A stretch of DNA of 64,000 nt, taken from contig UQZX01000014.1 of the NCBI GenBank assembly GCA_900545525.1, forward strand, positions 1 to 64,000. Direction: 5' to 3'. This DNA comes from an uncultured Prevotella sp. (lineage in GTDB: Bacteria > Bacteroidota > Bacteroidia > Bacteroidales > Bacteroidaceae). This document shows, piece after piece, positions 25,317-35,069 of this stretch; within the stretch, counting starts at the first letter, position 1; each line of letters opens with the position of its first letter. A program made the position numbers and the translations under genes. The notes under the pieces are model-generated. The model worked only from the letters and a program-made list of their open reading frames with translations, did no database searches and was not told the DNA's origin.

Positions 25317-26735
25317 TTATTCTACTGTCGGCAGCCAGCGCGGGTCTCCCGTTCTCTTGCTTATCTGTCCGGCGCCATTAACGGTGAAGTTACCGTTCGC
25401 AGCATCTGCAAATGCGGGGTCGTCTGTTATTGCGGTTGCGCTGTTGTCACATCCGTCACCCGTATTGTTCAGGCTTGCATCGGCACCGTTCCACCAGTAT
25501 GTGTTATTGATATATTCAGCTTTCGGGTTTTCCGACTTCTGCTCAACCATACCGGGGATAAACTGGTTTGTTCCAGTGTCTACGATGATTGAGTTTTTCA
25601 CAACATACTCGTTATGCTTCTGTCCTTTGGCTTTTTGGTTGCTGAACTTCTTGTTTTTTGATACATTATATAATGTACTGTTCATTATAACCATTGCCTG
25701 CTTCTCAGTGTCGTCACCTATAATGTCTTTCGGACGACCGCCATATTGTGAGAAGAAATATCCGCCATTGGTACCGCAGTCCCAAATTGTGGAATTGGAT
25801 ATTGTATAATTTGAGGCATATCCACCCGAATTGAAGTTGATTATCGCATTAGAGTCATCAACCTTATTAAGCTTCACAACACAATCGTCAACAATAAAGT
25901 TGCGGACAATGTAATAAATCTTATTGCTTGATATAAGGCTTGTGCCAAGGTTCTCGATGTTGCATGAGCGTATGGCAATGGGGTCTTCTATGAAGTATGC
26001 ACCCTTTGTGCCTACAAGGTCTTTAATTTCCGGATCAAGTTCTGTAGAGAGCTGTATCAGGGCTTTTGTTCCGCCTGTGCAGTCAATGTCAAGATATTTA
26101 AGGTTGAAGCCTCTTGCCGTAATAAAGCTTGATTCGCCGTTGATGGTTATCTTTGCATGGTTAAGCTTGTTTGTGGCACGTAGCGTAACAAGATGGTTGA
26201 AGAAGTTAACCGACTTGTTAAGCGTGTATTCTCCGCCCGGTTCGAGGTCGAAGCAAAGCATTTCTCCCACTTTGTCCTCGGGTATAGGGTTCTGCTCAAA
26301 CCATTCGCCTATGTCGCTTCCGTTAGGAATAGTCATATATGTTGCCGTGAAAGAGTTGAACGATACCTCTGTTGCTGTCTCAGCATCCTTGTTGTTATAG
26401 TCTGCATTGCCAATAGTCTGTATGCTGAATTTGTAGTTGTTGTCTTCTGAACGCGGCAACACCACCGAGCATCCGTCAACCAGCTTGCCGTCATAATCGC
26501 CTATGACAACGGGGGCGTCCGGATTTGTAACATTATATGCAGAACACTTGTAGCCGATGGCTCCGGGAACCACAGACCATGTAATTTTGGTTTGTGTCCC
26601 ATCTGGACTTGCCGCAATCATAATGTCATCTGAACTTGGTGACAGAAGGGTTTCATTCCTTACATCGGAACCAAAAGCTTCTCCGTCAAGAGGATCGTTT
26701 GTACACGATGCAAACAGCATCGCTCCAAACGCCAT
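25317..26735 (-). CDS. Surface glycan-binding-like lipoprotein (cassette 1), N-terminus damaged
   Basis: 472 residues from ATG 26735. It is paralogous to 27781-29283: an N-terminal fibronectin-III-like region (about 25-110, ITWSVVPGAIGYKCSAYNV) followed by a beta-helix-like region (DUF4957/DUF5123 type) ending in KRTGDPRWLP. Such proteins bind pectic glycans at the surface beside SusC/SusD. The signal sequence from this ATG is very short (MAFGAMLFASC). The frame continues upstream with LICKIKDALSSGKICPWLA, which aligns with LICKIRDSKYLCMSAA of the paralogue, but the matching ATG (26798) is followed at once by TAA. The original start is therefore lost or replaced. An inverted-repeat element ends 16 bp further upstream. 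Confidence 0.75.
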   Translation of the reverse strand: MAFGAMLFASCTNDPLDGEAFGSDVRNETLLSPSSDDIMIAASPDGTQTKITWSVVPGAIGYKCSAYNVTNPDAPVVIGDYDGKLVDGCSVVLPRSEDNNYKFSIQTIGNADYNNKDAETATEVSFNSFTATYMTIPNGSDIGEWFEQNPIPEDKVGEMLCFDLEPGGEYTLNKSVNFFNHLVTLRATNKLNHAKITINGESSFITARGFNLKYLDIDCTGGTKALIQLSTELDPEIKDLVGTKGAYFIEDPIAIRSCNIENLGTSLISSNKIYYIVRNFIVDDCVVKLNKVDDSNAIINFNSGGYASNYTISNSTIWDCGTNGGYFFSQYGGRPKDIIGDDTEKQAMVIMNSTLYNVSKNKKFSNQKAKGQKHNEYVVKNSIIVDTGTNQFIPGMVEQKSENPKAEYINNTYWWNGADASLNNTGDGCDNSATAITDDPAFADAANGNFTVNGAGQISKRTGDPRWLPTVE

Positions 26736-26813
26736 CGCCAGCCAAGGACATATCTTGCCCGACGACAGAGCATCCTTAATCTTGCAAATTAATTACATTA
26801 TTTACTTGAATTA

Positions 26814-27069
26814 GCGCGAGTTCGACGGATAAGACAAACCACCCTGGAGGGTGTATCAAAATTCTGATGCACCCTCTATTTGTAACTTTATGTTCGGGTG
26901 GATTTGTAATCCGCCCGCATTCAATATTCAATTATTTTATGGATTTGCAATCCATAGGCATTTCAAATGCCTTCACTGTGCTGTATTTTTTATTGCTTTC
27001 AACCTGTACATGCGGGCGGATTGCAAATCCACCCGAACATCAGGGGGTGTATTATCCGTCGAACTCACC
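26814..27069. repeat. Inverted-repeat element A (MITE-like)
   Basis: Terminal repeats GAGTTCGACGGAT / ATCCGTCGAACTC bound about 256 bp. An inner inverted repeat lies at 26893-26920 and 27010-27037 (TTCGGGTGGATTTGTAATCC, mirrored). No protein is encoded. The same inner module occurs in element B (36542-36858). Confidence 0.75.
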
Positions 27070-27172
27070 TTGGATTACGGATAAGAAAAATTTTGTAATA
27101 AAGCGGTGTCATGAAATATATGACACCCCAATACTGTAGAAAATAAGATTTTGATATTTCAAAAAGAAATTG

Positions 27173-27180
27173 TAACTTTG
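27173..27180 (+). promoter_or_regulatory. Possible distal -7 box between the mirrored cassettes
   Basis: TAACTTTG on the plus strand, 600 bp before the surface lipoprotein gene of cassette 2. It may be a distal promoter, but no gene follows closely. Confidence 0.3.
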
Positions 27181-27308
27181 CGAAAATATTATTTGTTATC
27201 GCATCATATAATATACATTATATAATATATGCAGTCATATTATGCCGGCAGAATGTAAATATCCTGTTCTGTTTCCATAAAACATTTTTAAAGATGCCTT
27301 TTTTCCAT

Positions 27309-27425
27309 GCAACATGCCACCTTTCAGGTTGCAAAAGGCGGCATGTCGGAATGCAAAAGACCGTCTTTGGGAAAGTAAGGAATACTTAATTGCGAGGTAA
27401 GGAATACTTAATTACAAAGTAAGGA
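27309..27425. promoter_or_regulatory. Dyad and 22-bp-spaced direct repeats
   Basis: CATGCCACCTT / AAGGCGGCATG (27309-27343) is a near-perfect dyad. GTAAGGAATACTTAATT occurs at 27375-27391 and 27397-27413, and a shorter copy GTAAGGA at 27419-27425, each 22 bp apart (two helical turns). Phased direct repeats like these are typical binding sites of dimeric activators such as hybrid two-component regulators or AraC-type proteins. They lie between the two divergent SusC/SusD operons. The regulator itself is not in the window. Confidence 0.6.
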
Positions 27426-27681
27426 CATATTTGTTGTGTGCAAAAGCGATATCGGTTGCCATACAATTATATATTTGCTCATAATAAACCGCCATGCCGT
27501 TTTTCAATATATTTTATGCCGCTGTTTTGAAAAGAATATATTTACACCACGGATTTGCGAACATAAAAAAACATAAATAAAAATAAACTACCGTAAAATT
27601 TCATGCAAATTCAGGCTGAGACAATCATGCCCATATATCCAAAAAGTTTAAAACTATTTTGTCTTTTTATTATTTTTTGAT

Positions 27682-27689
27682 TACATTTG
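27682..27689 (+). promoter_or_regulatory. -7 box of cassette 2
   Basis: TACATTTG lies 91 bp before the ATG at 27781. No equivalent TAnnTTTG box was found facing cassette 1 in this intergenic region. Confidence 0.5.
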
Positions 27690-27780
27690 TGCAATCAATA
27701 CGTTATCTACCATATTAATGTATAATTGTTATAGACTTTTAATTTAACAAATTTAATACTTAACCAAAAAATAATAACTT

Positions 27781-29283
27781 ATGAGAAAAAAATCATTAAT
27801 TTGCAAGATTAGGGATAGTAAATATCTCTGTATGTCTGCAGCCATGGCAAGTGTATTGCTGTCTGCATCCTGCGCAGACGGGTTTGACAGCAATGAGACT
27901 TGGGCAAGTGATGTGTCCAATGCCCAGCTTGCCTCTCCCGCGCTGACTGACGAGAACTTCTCAACCGTGGTAAATCCAGACGGTACGGAAAGCGTGAAGG
28001 TACAGTGGGACGTGGTGAAAGGTGCTGGCGGATATGAGTGCACAGCCGTTATTGTTGACGATCCCGAAAGTCCCGACACTATCTATACGGGCGTAAACGA
28101 CCGTAACTCGTTCCTGTTCGACAAGCGCGAGGACACACGATATGAAGTAAGTGTGAAGACACTTGGCAACGAAGAGCGCAACAACATCGGCGCGGAAGAG
28201 GCAACCGTGCACAATTACAGCACACTCGTTCCGGGACAGATGATACCTGCCGGTGAGGACATTGCCGCATTCGTGGCAAGTCATCTGCTGGATGTAAACA
28301 CTGAACAGGCTTTCGAACTTCAGGCTGGTGCGACATATACGATAAACTCTGAGGTTGACTTCGGACTGAAACAGGTTACTTTCCGCGGCGACAAGGTGAA
28401 CCGGCCTACAATTGTAATGGATACGGACGGAGCACTGATGACAGCAGGAGGACTGAAGGTGAAGTTTATAAACTTCGACTGCTCGTCTTCCACACAGAAA
28501 GGCATCATACAGTGTTCCAACACAAAATATCCCGAACTTGAGTCTGACAACTTTGCCGATGTTCTGCCGGGCAAGGCATACGTGCTAAAGAACCCGATAA
28601 TAATTCAGGAGTGCATGTTCAAGAACATCCCGATGGGACTGTTCTATACAGGGCAGAACGCATGGGCTGTGGAAGACGTGAGAGTGATGGACTGCATCGT
28701 ACAGCTTGACAACGACGGTACAAAATTCGGCGATGCTGCCATTATCGGCACATACAGCAGCACATCATATTATAAAGACGGAGCACAATGGAACGGGACC
28801 GTAAGAAACATTACGATGAAAAACAGCACTTTCTATAATATAAAGAGTAATTCCAAGAACCGTGTCATAAGATTCCTGTCCAACCAAATGGGACGCATAT
28901 ACACGACGCAAGACGGCAGTGCTACGATAGAGAACTGTACATTCAGCAAGACATTCGACGACAAAGAGTTTGCCAACAACACTCCCAACCGCAAGGAATA
29001 TACCATTACGTTCAACAACAATATATGCTATGACTGCTGGAGACTGCAGAAGTTCATGCAGGGCAACAACACTCTCAATGTAAATGTTGGCAGCAACACG
29101 ATATGGGGAGTAAAGAATTCTGTAGACGCAACGGACAAGACACGCTGTGCAACAGAAGAAGACCCGATGTTTGAAGGCGACGTGCTTCAGCCGCTTGACC
29201 TGACAAAGGAGAACGGAGGCGTAAACTTCAAGGCACGCGGTGTAATATCATCTACCGTAGGCGATCCGCGCTGGCGTGAATAA
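27781..29283 (+). CDS. Surface glycan-binding-like lipoprotein (cassette 2)
   Basis: 500 residues. The N-terminus is a lipoprotein signal ending LLSASC (C31). A fibronectin-III-like domain follows (about 55-130, VKVQWDVVKGAGGYECTAVI). A right-handed beta-helix-like region of the DUF4957/DUF5123 type then runs to the end (ITMKNSTFYNIKS, ATIENCTFSKTF, ITFNNNICYDCW), closing with SSTVGDPRW. Proteins of this kind usually hold pectic chains at the cell surface for the SusC/SusD pair. Here the gene comes first in the operon, before susC (29-bp gap), the reverse of the common order. It is the intact counterpart of the copy at 25317-26735. Confidence 0.8.
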   Translation: MRKKSLICKIRDSKYLCMSAAMASVLLSASCADGFDSNETWASDVSNAQLASPALTDENFSTVVNPDGTESVKVQWDVVKGAGGYECTAVIVDDPESPDTIYTGVNDRNSFLFDKREDTRYEVSVKTLGNEERNNIGAEEATVHNYSTLVPGQMIPAGEDIAAFVASHLLDVNTEQAFELQAGATYTINSEVDFGLKQVTFRGDKVNRPTIVMDTDGALMTAGGLKVKFINFDCSSSTQKGIIQCSNTKYPELESDNFADVLPGKAYVLKNPIIIQECMFKNIPMGLFYTGQNAWAVEDVRVMDCIVQLDNDGTKFGDAAIIGTYSSTSYYKDGAQWNGTVRNITMKNSTFYNIKSNSKNRVIRFLSNQMGRIYTTQDGSATIENCTFSKTFDDKEFANNTPNRKEYTITFNNNICYDCWRLQKFMQGNNTLNVNVGSNTIWGVKNSVDATDKTRCATEEDPMFEGDVLQPLDLTKENGGVNFKARGVISSTVGDPRWRE

Positions 29284-29312
29284 TCTAAATGTAATACATA
29301 AAAACATAAAAC

Positions 29313-32300
29313 ATGAAAAGAAAAGTCATAATAAGCTTGTGTGTGAGCCTCATGGCACTGTTCGCCTCTCCGGCTTTCGCACAGAACCAGACAGTGAAGG
29401 GTACTGTCGTGGATGAGAAAGGTGAACCGATAATCGGTGCGTCCGTCGTTGTTGCCGGACAAACCGGTTCGGGCGTGATAACCGACTTTGACGGAAACTA
29501 CTCAATTTCCGTGCCCAAAGGCGGTAAAGTTACAATCTCCTTTATCGGATATACCTCACAGACGGTTGTCCCGGGTGGAAAGGTTCAGTTGAAGGAAGAT
29601 TCACAGAATTTGGAAGAAGTGGTTGTCGTAGGTTATGGCGTACAGAAGAAGGCACACCTCACCGGATCTGTTTCTCAGGTGTCGTCAACGGAGATACAGG
29701 ACATCTCTACAGGCAATATCGCCTCTGCACTGAACGGACTTGTAAACGGTCTGAGCGTCAACGGCGGAGACACACGTCCGGGAGAGAGTGCAAGCATGTA
29801 TATCCGTGGTGCGAACGACTTTAGCAAGATAGGAAGCTCCAACCAGCAGCCGCTTTTTGTCATCGACGGGTTTATCCTTGATGCAACGGCGTTCAACAAC
29901 CTCGACGCATCTTCAATAGAAAGCATATCTGTACTGAAAGACGCTGCGGCTGCCGTGTACGGTTCGCGTGCTGCCGGCGGTGTCGTACTTGTCACGACAA
30001 AGAAAGGAAAGCTGGGTGCTCCGCAGATATCATACAACGGAACATTCGGATTTACCGATGCAGTGGCTACGCCGAAAATGCTTAGCGCATACAACTATGG
30101 CCGCCTTTGGAACGCTGTGAAGATGGGTAACATAACAGACACTGACATCAATGCACGCTACGACCTGTATCAGGCTGACGAGCTGGAGGCAATGAAAAGT
30201 CTCAACTACGACCTGCTCGACAAATACTGGGATGTCGCAATGACGCAGCAGCACTCCGTAAATATAAGCGGTGCTACGGAAAAGGCAAGCTATTTTGCAA
30301 ACGTGGCTTACTTCAATCAGGACGGTAACCTCGGTAAACTTGACTATGACCGCTGGAACTTCCGCGCTGGCGCAGACGTAAAGGTTGGCAAGGGCTGGAA
30401 AGCATCGCTCTCCGTATCGGGAGACTACGGTAAGAAAAACACTCCGCTGATGAAGGTACAGTCTTCAACGGCAAACAAGGACTATATGATGCTGCTGACA
30501 CATCCGCGGTATGTTCCTGAAGAAATAAACGGATATGCCATGGCTAACTATGGTATATCCAATAACGAGCTGCAGACCGTGCAAGACTACAACTACGGTT
30601 ATCTGCAGAACTCCAGCGACTATAAGCGTAACATGACATCCAACATCTATATAAACGGCTCTTTGGAATACGACTTCGGCTGGAACGAGATACTTAAGGG
30701 ACTGAAGTTCAAACTGAGCTACTCTAAGGGCATAAGCCAGTCTAAGAACAACGAGTTCGGAACGTCGTTCAACGTATACCGCATGGCGGTGCGCTCGGGA
30801 AGCGGCCAGCACCTCTATACGCCTATTGCCGGCGAGGAGGAGGCATACGCGGCTCTTATGGATGACAGCAACTTCCTGCTGGGACACAACAACGCAGCTG
30901 TGTCCAATGGTACGGACGGCGGATATATAAGCCGCAACATGGACAGGTCTGACAGGTATCAGATAAACTTTACGGCAACTTACGCACGCGATTTCGGACA
31001 GCACCATGTCTCAGGACTTTTCTCAATAGAGAAGTCTGAGTCGGAATATGAGTATCTCTACGGACAGGGAACAAAGCCTTACGACTTTTCAACCGGACAG
31101 TCTAACAGTATCGACACGGGAAGCGGCGGTATCACAAGCTCTGAGTTCACACGCACTGAATCGGGCACGCTGTCGTATGTAGGACGTATCAATTATTCGT
31201 ATGCAGACAAGTATCTGTTTGAGTTCCTGCTGCGTTCGGACGCTTCAACAAAATTTGCTCCGGAAAATTACTGGGGCGTGTTCCCCTCAGCATCTCTCGG
31301 CTGGATTGTGTCTCAGGAGAAGTTTATGGAAAAGGTTTCATGGATAGACTTCCTCAAGCTGCGTGCATCATTCGGTCTTACCGGACGCGACAACATCGGC
31401 GCATGGCAATGGATGCAGACATACAACATGACAAAAGACAAGGGTGGCGTTATTGGCGAGAACGGTCCTGCCGGCAGCCACATAGAGATGAACAACGGCG
31501 GAAGCATCAACCGAGACGTTCACTGGGACAAGTCTTACAAAGCCAATCTCGGTATTGACTTTAACACCCTGAACAACCGCCTTGGCATAAATATCGATGC
31601 CTACTACGTATGGGACCGCGACATGCTCATGCCGTTCAGCGGCTCTGTACCCAGTACGGTCGGAACAAAGTCGGCATCGCAGAACTATGGAAAGATGGAC
31701 AGTTACGGTATAGAGCTGTCTGCAACATGGCGTGACAAAATCGGTAAGGACTTCAAGTACAAGATTGGTCTTAACACCGGTCTGTCTGACAACAAAGTGC
31801 TGCTTATGGACTGGCCGAAAAGCGACCTCTACCGTTCGATACATTACGGAAGCCGCACGGACATGGGTACATGGGGTTATCAGTGTATCGGCATGTTCCG
31901 CTCGTTCCAGGACATCGAGGAATATTTTGAAAAATACAACATCACGCAGTATTGCGGAAAGACAAAAGATCAGATGCGTCCGGGTATGCTTATATACAAG
32001 GATATACGCGGAACCCTTCAGGACGACGGTGTGACATACGGAGGTCCTGACGGCGTGGTGAACAGCAATGACTACGTACAGCTGTCAAACAGAAACAACC
32101 CATATCACTTTACACTGAATATTGGAGCAGACTACAAGAACTTCTCCCTTACGGCACAACTCAATGCAAGCTGGGGCGGATACCGTTTTGTTCCGGGAAA
32201 TGCACTTACTCCTAATGACGAGAAGAACTCGGGTTGGGAGGTACTGGAATATCTAAACATGCCTTCTTTTTGGAATCCCGACAACATGTTTGTATACGAG

Positions 32301-32636
32301 GACATTTACGACGGTTCAGGCAATCTGGTACAGGCTGCAAACCGTAACGGAAATCTTCCTAACATGCGCCATGCCGACGTGAACAGTGCCACATCTACAT
32401 TCTGGAGGGTAAGCGGCACACGCATCACGCTCAACCGCATGACACTTGCATACAAGGTGCCTTCAGAAATATGCAAGTATATCGGCATACAGTCCTGCCG
32501 CTTCAATGTGACCGGACAGAACCTGCTGAGCCTATACAACCCGTACCCCGACAACTTCATAGACCCGATGGCAGACTCATACGGAAGCTATCCGGCTCTG
32601 AGAAAGTTTACACTTGGTATCAATGTTACATTTTAA
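29313..32636 (+). CDS. SusC-family TonB-dependent transporter (pair 2)
   Basis: 1107 residues. Signal peptide to about 23; carboxypeptidase-regulatory-like domain (27-100); TonB box and plug (NLEEVVVVGYGVQKKAHLTG, QPLFVIDGFILD, VLKDAAAAVYGSRAAGGVVL); beta-barrel to the C-terminal phenylalanine (YPALRKFTLGINVTF). No STN domain. It imports oligosaccharides with the SusD encoded directly downstream, whose ATG touches the SusC stop codon. The first 120 residues are almost identical to pair 1. Divergence increases in the loops, consistent with duplication followed by specialisation to different pectin fragments (inference). Confidence 0.95.
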   Translation: MKRKVIISLCVSLMALFASPAFAQNQTVKGTVVDEKGEPIIGASVVVAGQTGSGVITDFDGNYSISVPKGGKVTISFIGYTSQTVVPGGKVQLKEDSQNLEEVVVVGYGVQKKAHLTGSVSQVSSTEIQDISTGNIASALNGLVNGLSVNGGDTRPGESASMYIRGANDFSKIGSSNQQPLFVIDGFILDATAFNNLDASSIESISVLKDAAAAVYGSRAAGGVVLVTTKKGKLGAPQISYNGTFGFTDAVATPKMLSAYNYGRLWNAVKMGNITDTDINARYDLYQADELEAMKSLNYDLLDKYWDVAMTQQHSVNISGATEKASYFANVAYFNQDGNLGKLDYDRWNFRAGADVKVGKGWKASLSVSGDYGKKNTPLMKVQSSTANKDYMMLLTHPRYVPEEINGYAMANYGISNNELQTVQDYNYGYLQNSSDYKRNMTSNIYINGSLEYDFGWNEILKGLKFKLSYSKGISQSKNNEFGTSFNVYRMAVRSGSGQHLYTPIAGEEEAYAALMDDSNFLLGHNNAAVSNGTDGGYISRNMDRSDRYQINFTATYARDFGQHHVSGLFSIEKSESEYEYLYGQGTKPYDFSTGQSNSIDTGSGGITSSEFTRTESGTLSYVGRINYSYADKYLFEFLLRSDASTKFAPENYWGVFPSASLGWIVSQEKFMEKVSWIDFLKLRASFGLTGRDNIGAWQWMQTYNMTKDKGGVIGENGPAGSHIEMNNGGSINRDVHWDKSYKANLGIDFNTLNNRLGINIDAYYVWDRDMLMPFSGSVPSTVGTKSASQNYGKMDSYGIELSATWRDKIGKDFKYKIGLNTGLSDNKVLLMDWPKSDLYRSIHYGSRTDMGTWGYQCIGMFRSFQDIEEYFEKYNITQYCGKTKDQMRPGMLIYKDIRGTLQDDGVTYGGPDGVVNSNDYVQLSNRNNPYHFTLNIGADYKNFSLTAQLNASWGGYRFVPGNALTPNDEKNSGWEVLEYLNMPSFWNPDNMFVYEDIYDGSGNLVQAANRNGNLPNMRHADVNSATSTFWRVSGTRITLNRMTLAYKVPSEICKYIGIQSCRFNVTGQNLLSLYNPYPDNFIDPMADSYGSYPALRKFTLGINVTF

Positions 32637-34931
32637 ATGAAAAAGACAATGAAAAGAATTTTTAGAAATAAATTCCTGTTCGCAGGTTCTATGCTTATTG
32701 CGGCAACCCTGTCTTCATGCAGCGACAGTTTCCTCGAGGACAAGAAGAATTACGACAATACGACTTCTGAAATATACGACTACTACTCAGGAGCCAATGC
32801 ACGCCTAAGCGACCTTTATCAGGCATGTATGCCGAATATACAGGCTGTGCGCGGATGGCAGTTCCCAAGTATGGGATATGCCGACGAGCAGTCGCAGATG
32901 ACAGAGGAATACAGTGGTTTCAGCATATTTGTCGATCCACAGAAAGATGTGAACACTATAACTGGAACCGCCGAATGTCCAGAGTATTTTCAGGGTACCA
33001 GCGCATACTCTCTCAATGCATCGCCATGGGGTGTAATACGCAACATCAACGACTGTATACAGGGCATAGAAGCAGGTTCACTGTCTGCCGCAGAGAAAGA
33101 TGAACTGTTAGGACAGGCTTACTTCCTGCGTGCATGGAGATATTACTATCTTGTGCGTTACTACGGAGGTGTGCCTATTATAAAGACAACAATGGACGCA
33201 AGTTCGGGCTCTGTCGTTCCGCGCTCTTCGGCAAAAGAATGTATTAAATTTGTCATAGAAGATTTGGACAGGGCAGCCGAGATGCTGAAGAAACGCACAG
33301 TAGAAAGCTCTTGGTCTGCATCGGACTGGGGACGTATCACCACAGGTGCTGCCCTCGCCCTGAAAGGACGCGTGATGTTGATGTGGGCAAGCCCGCTCTT
33401 CAACCGCGACAACGACATGCAGCGTTGGAAAGACGCATACGAGTTTATGAAAGAGGCACTGCCTGTCATCAACTCATGTGGCTACGGGCTGGCGTATGAG
33501 AATGAACCGGGGGTGAACGGCTCAGGCTGGGCAAAGATGTTTCTTGACATAACGAACAATCCTGAGGCTGTGTTTGCAACAATGTACAACAAGAATGTTC
33601 CGGACCTTACACCGGACTATCAGCGTAACAACATTTGGGAGCAGGGTGCACGTCCGGCAAACACGCTTGGCAACAATGGCAAGAATCCTTCGGCTATGAT
33701 TGTAGACCTCTTCCCGATGAAGGACGGAAAGCGTCCGGCATCATACAACTCGTATACAAAGCTTGAAAGCTCGTCCGTGGCATACGATGCAGAACATCCT
33801 TTCATGAACCGCGACCCGCGTTTCTACCGCACATTTGCATTCCCCGGCGTATACTGGAGATTTAAAGGTGACCCTAACACGAGCAAGAGTTGCAACCCTT
33901 ATACGGGTGACAAGTACATCCTTTGGAACTATGTATGGTATAACGATGCGGCAAAACTCAACGATGCGGCAAGCAGCGACTGCTACGGTGCAGACAATCT
34001 GCTTGGAAGTGCAAAAGGTATGTATGTACGCAAATTCTCTGATGACCTTGATGTCAATTCCACACCCAACTATGAGTTCAATACGGAGGGCAAGTCAATA
34101 GGCTTCCGCTGCTGTATGACTTCTACAATGGAAATACGTTACGCCGAAGTGCTGCTCAACTATGCTGAGGCTGCATGTATGACAGGCAATATGCCGGAGG
34201 CGGTGGCACAGCTTCAGAGAATACGCCGCAGGGCAGGATATACAGCAGCTGACAACTATGGTCTTCCTGCTGGCATTGAAAGCGACCAGCAGGCTTGTAT
34301 GTCGGCAATACTGTATGAACGTCAGATAGAGTTCGCATTCGAAGGCAAGCGCAGCGAGGACATGCGCCGCTGGCTTTTATTCGACGGAGGTGCCAACTTC
34401 GCATCAATCGGAGCAAAGCCTCTTACCGGTTGGGGTGGAAACACATGTACATGGCTCGGCATAGCTCCTCTTGTCGGACAGCGCCGGGAGAACATGGAGT
34501 TCAGGCTGAAGGACGAACTTAATTATACTGACGGTACAAGCGGACGTACATGGGCGTTGTCAAGCGCCGTGCCAGCAGAACGCGAGAAAGACAATCCGGA
34601 TCCGTTGCTTGGAGGTTCCAAACCGAAGTTGACGCGTGCGGACAGAGACGCGTATGCACTTGACCTGAAAGGGGACATCGAGGCAGGACAAAACAAGCTT
34701 AAGGAGTTCTATGACAGCTATCTTGTACGCAAAACGAAGAAAGGCGACGGATACGACTCAAACAACACACAGCTGAACATGACGTGGAATCCGCGTTATT
34801 ACTTTTATGGTCTGACAAAGTCTGCACAGATAAACAATTCAACATTGTTGCAGACCGTAGGCTGGGAAGACTACCAGAACGGTGGTGCCAACGGCACGTT
34901 CGATCCGCTGTCTGATACTCTTCCTGAGTAA
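32637..34931 (+). CDS. SusD-family glycan-binding lipoprotein (pair 2)
   Basis: 764 residues, about 100 longer than usual SusD proteins, as in pair 1. The lipoprotein signal ends LIAATLSSC (C28 from ATG 32637); starting at the in-frame ATG at 32649 gives a more usual signal (MKRIFRNKFLF). SusD motifs: GQAYFLRAWRYYYLVRYYGG, ALKGRVMLMWASPLFN, MEIRYAEVLLNYAEAACM and ERQIEFAFEGKRSEDMRRW. The first ATG directly follows the SusC TAA, implying translational coupling. A terminator lies 30 bp beyond the stop. It captures oligosaccharides at the surface and closes the SusC barrel; the ligand is inferred to be pectic. Confidence 0.93.
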   Translation: MKKTMKRIFRNKFLFAGSMLIAATLSSCSDSFLEDKKNYDNTTSEIYDYYSGANARLSDLYQACMPNIQAVRGWQFPSMGYADEQSQMTEEYSGFSIFVDPQKDVNTITGTAECPEYFQGTSAYSLNASPWGVIRNINDCIQGIEAGSLSAAEKDELLGQAYFLRAWRYYYLVRYYGGVPIIKTTMDASSGSVVPRSSAKECIKFVIEDLDRAAEMLKKRTVESSWSASDWGRITTGAALALKGRVMLMWASPLFNRDNDMQRWKDAYEFMKEALPVINSCGYGLAYENEPGVNGSGWAKMFLDITNNPEAVFATMYNKNVPDLTPDYQRNNIWEQGARPANTLGNNGKNPSAMIVDLFPMKDGKRPASYNSYTKLESSSVAYDAEHPFMNRDPRFYRTFAFPGVYWRFKGDPNTSKSCNPYTGDKYILWNYVWYNDAAKLNDAASSDCYGADNLLGSAKGMYVRKFSDDLDVNSTPNYEFNTEGKSIGFRCCMTSTMEIRYAEVLLNYAEAACMTGNMPEAVAQLQRIRRRAGYTAADNYGLPAGIESDQQACMSAILYERQIEFAFEGKRSEDMRRWLLFDGGANFASIGAKPLTGWGGNTCTWLGIAPLVGQRRENMEFRLKDELNYTDGTSGRTWALSSAVPAEREKDNPDPLLGGSKPKLTRADRDAYALDLKGDIEAGQNKLKEFYDSYLVRKTKKGDGYDSNNTQLNMTWNPRYYFYGLTKSAQINNSTLLQTVGWEDYQNGGANGTFDPLSDTLPE

Positions 34932-34960
34932 TATTCTTTTTTCTTTTAAATACTTATGGT

Positions 34961-35006
34961 AAATATCCTCCAAGCCTGTTTTTATATCAGGACTTGGAGG
35001 ATATTT
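34961..35006 (+). terminator. Terminator of the second SusC/SusD operon
   Basis: ATATCCTCCAAGCCTG pairs with CAGGACTTGGAGGATAT (one bulge). ATTTCATTTT follows. Confidence 0.75.
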
Positions 35007-35069
35007 CATTTTGTCAATGACTTTTAATAATAACTACACATTATTATATATATACTCCGTATTTGTTCT

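Noticed and set aside
27375..27425. CRISPR-like short direct repeats
   Set aside because: Spacers of only 5 bp and 22-bp phasing fit a protein-binding array, not CRISPR.
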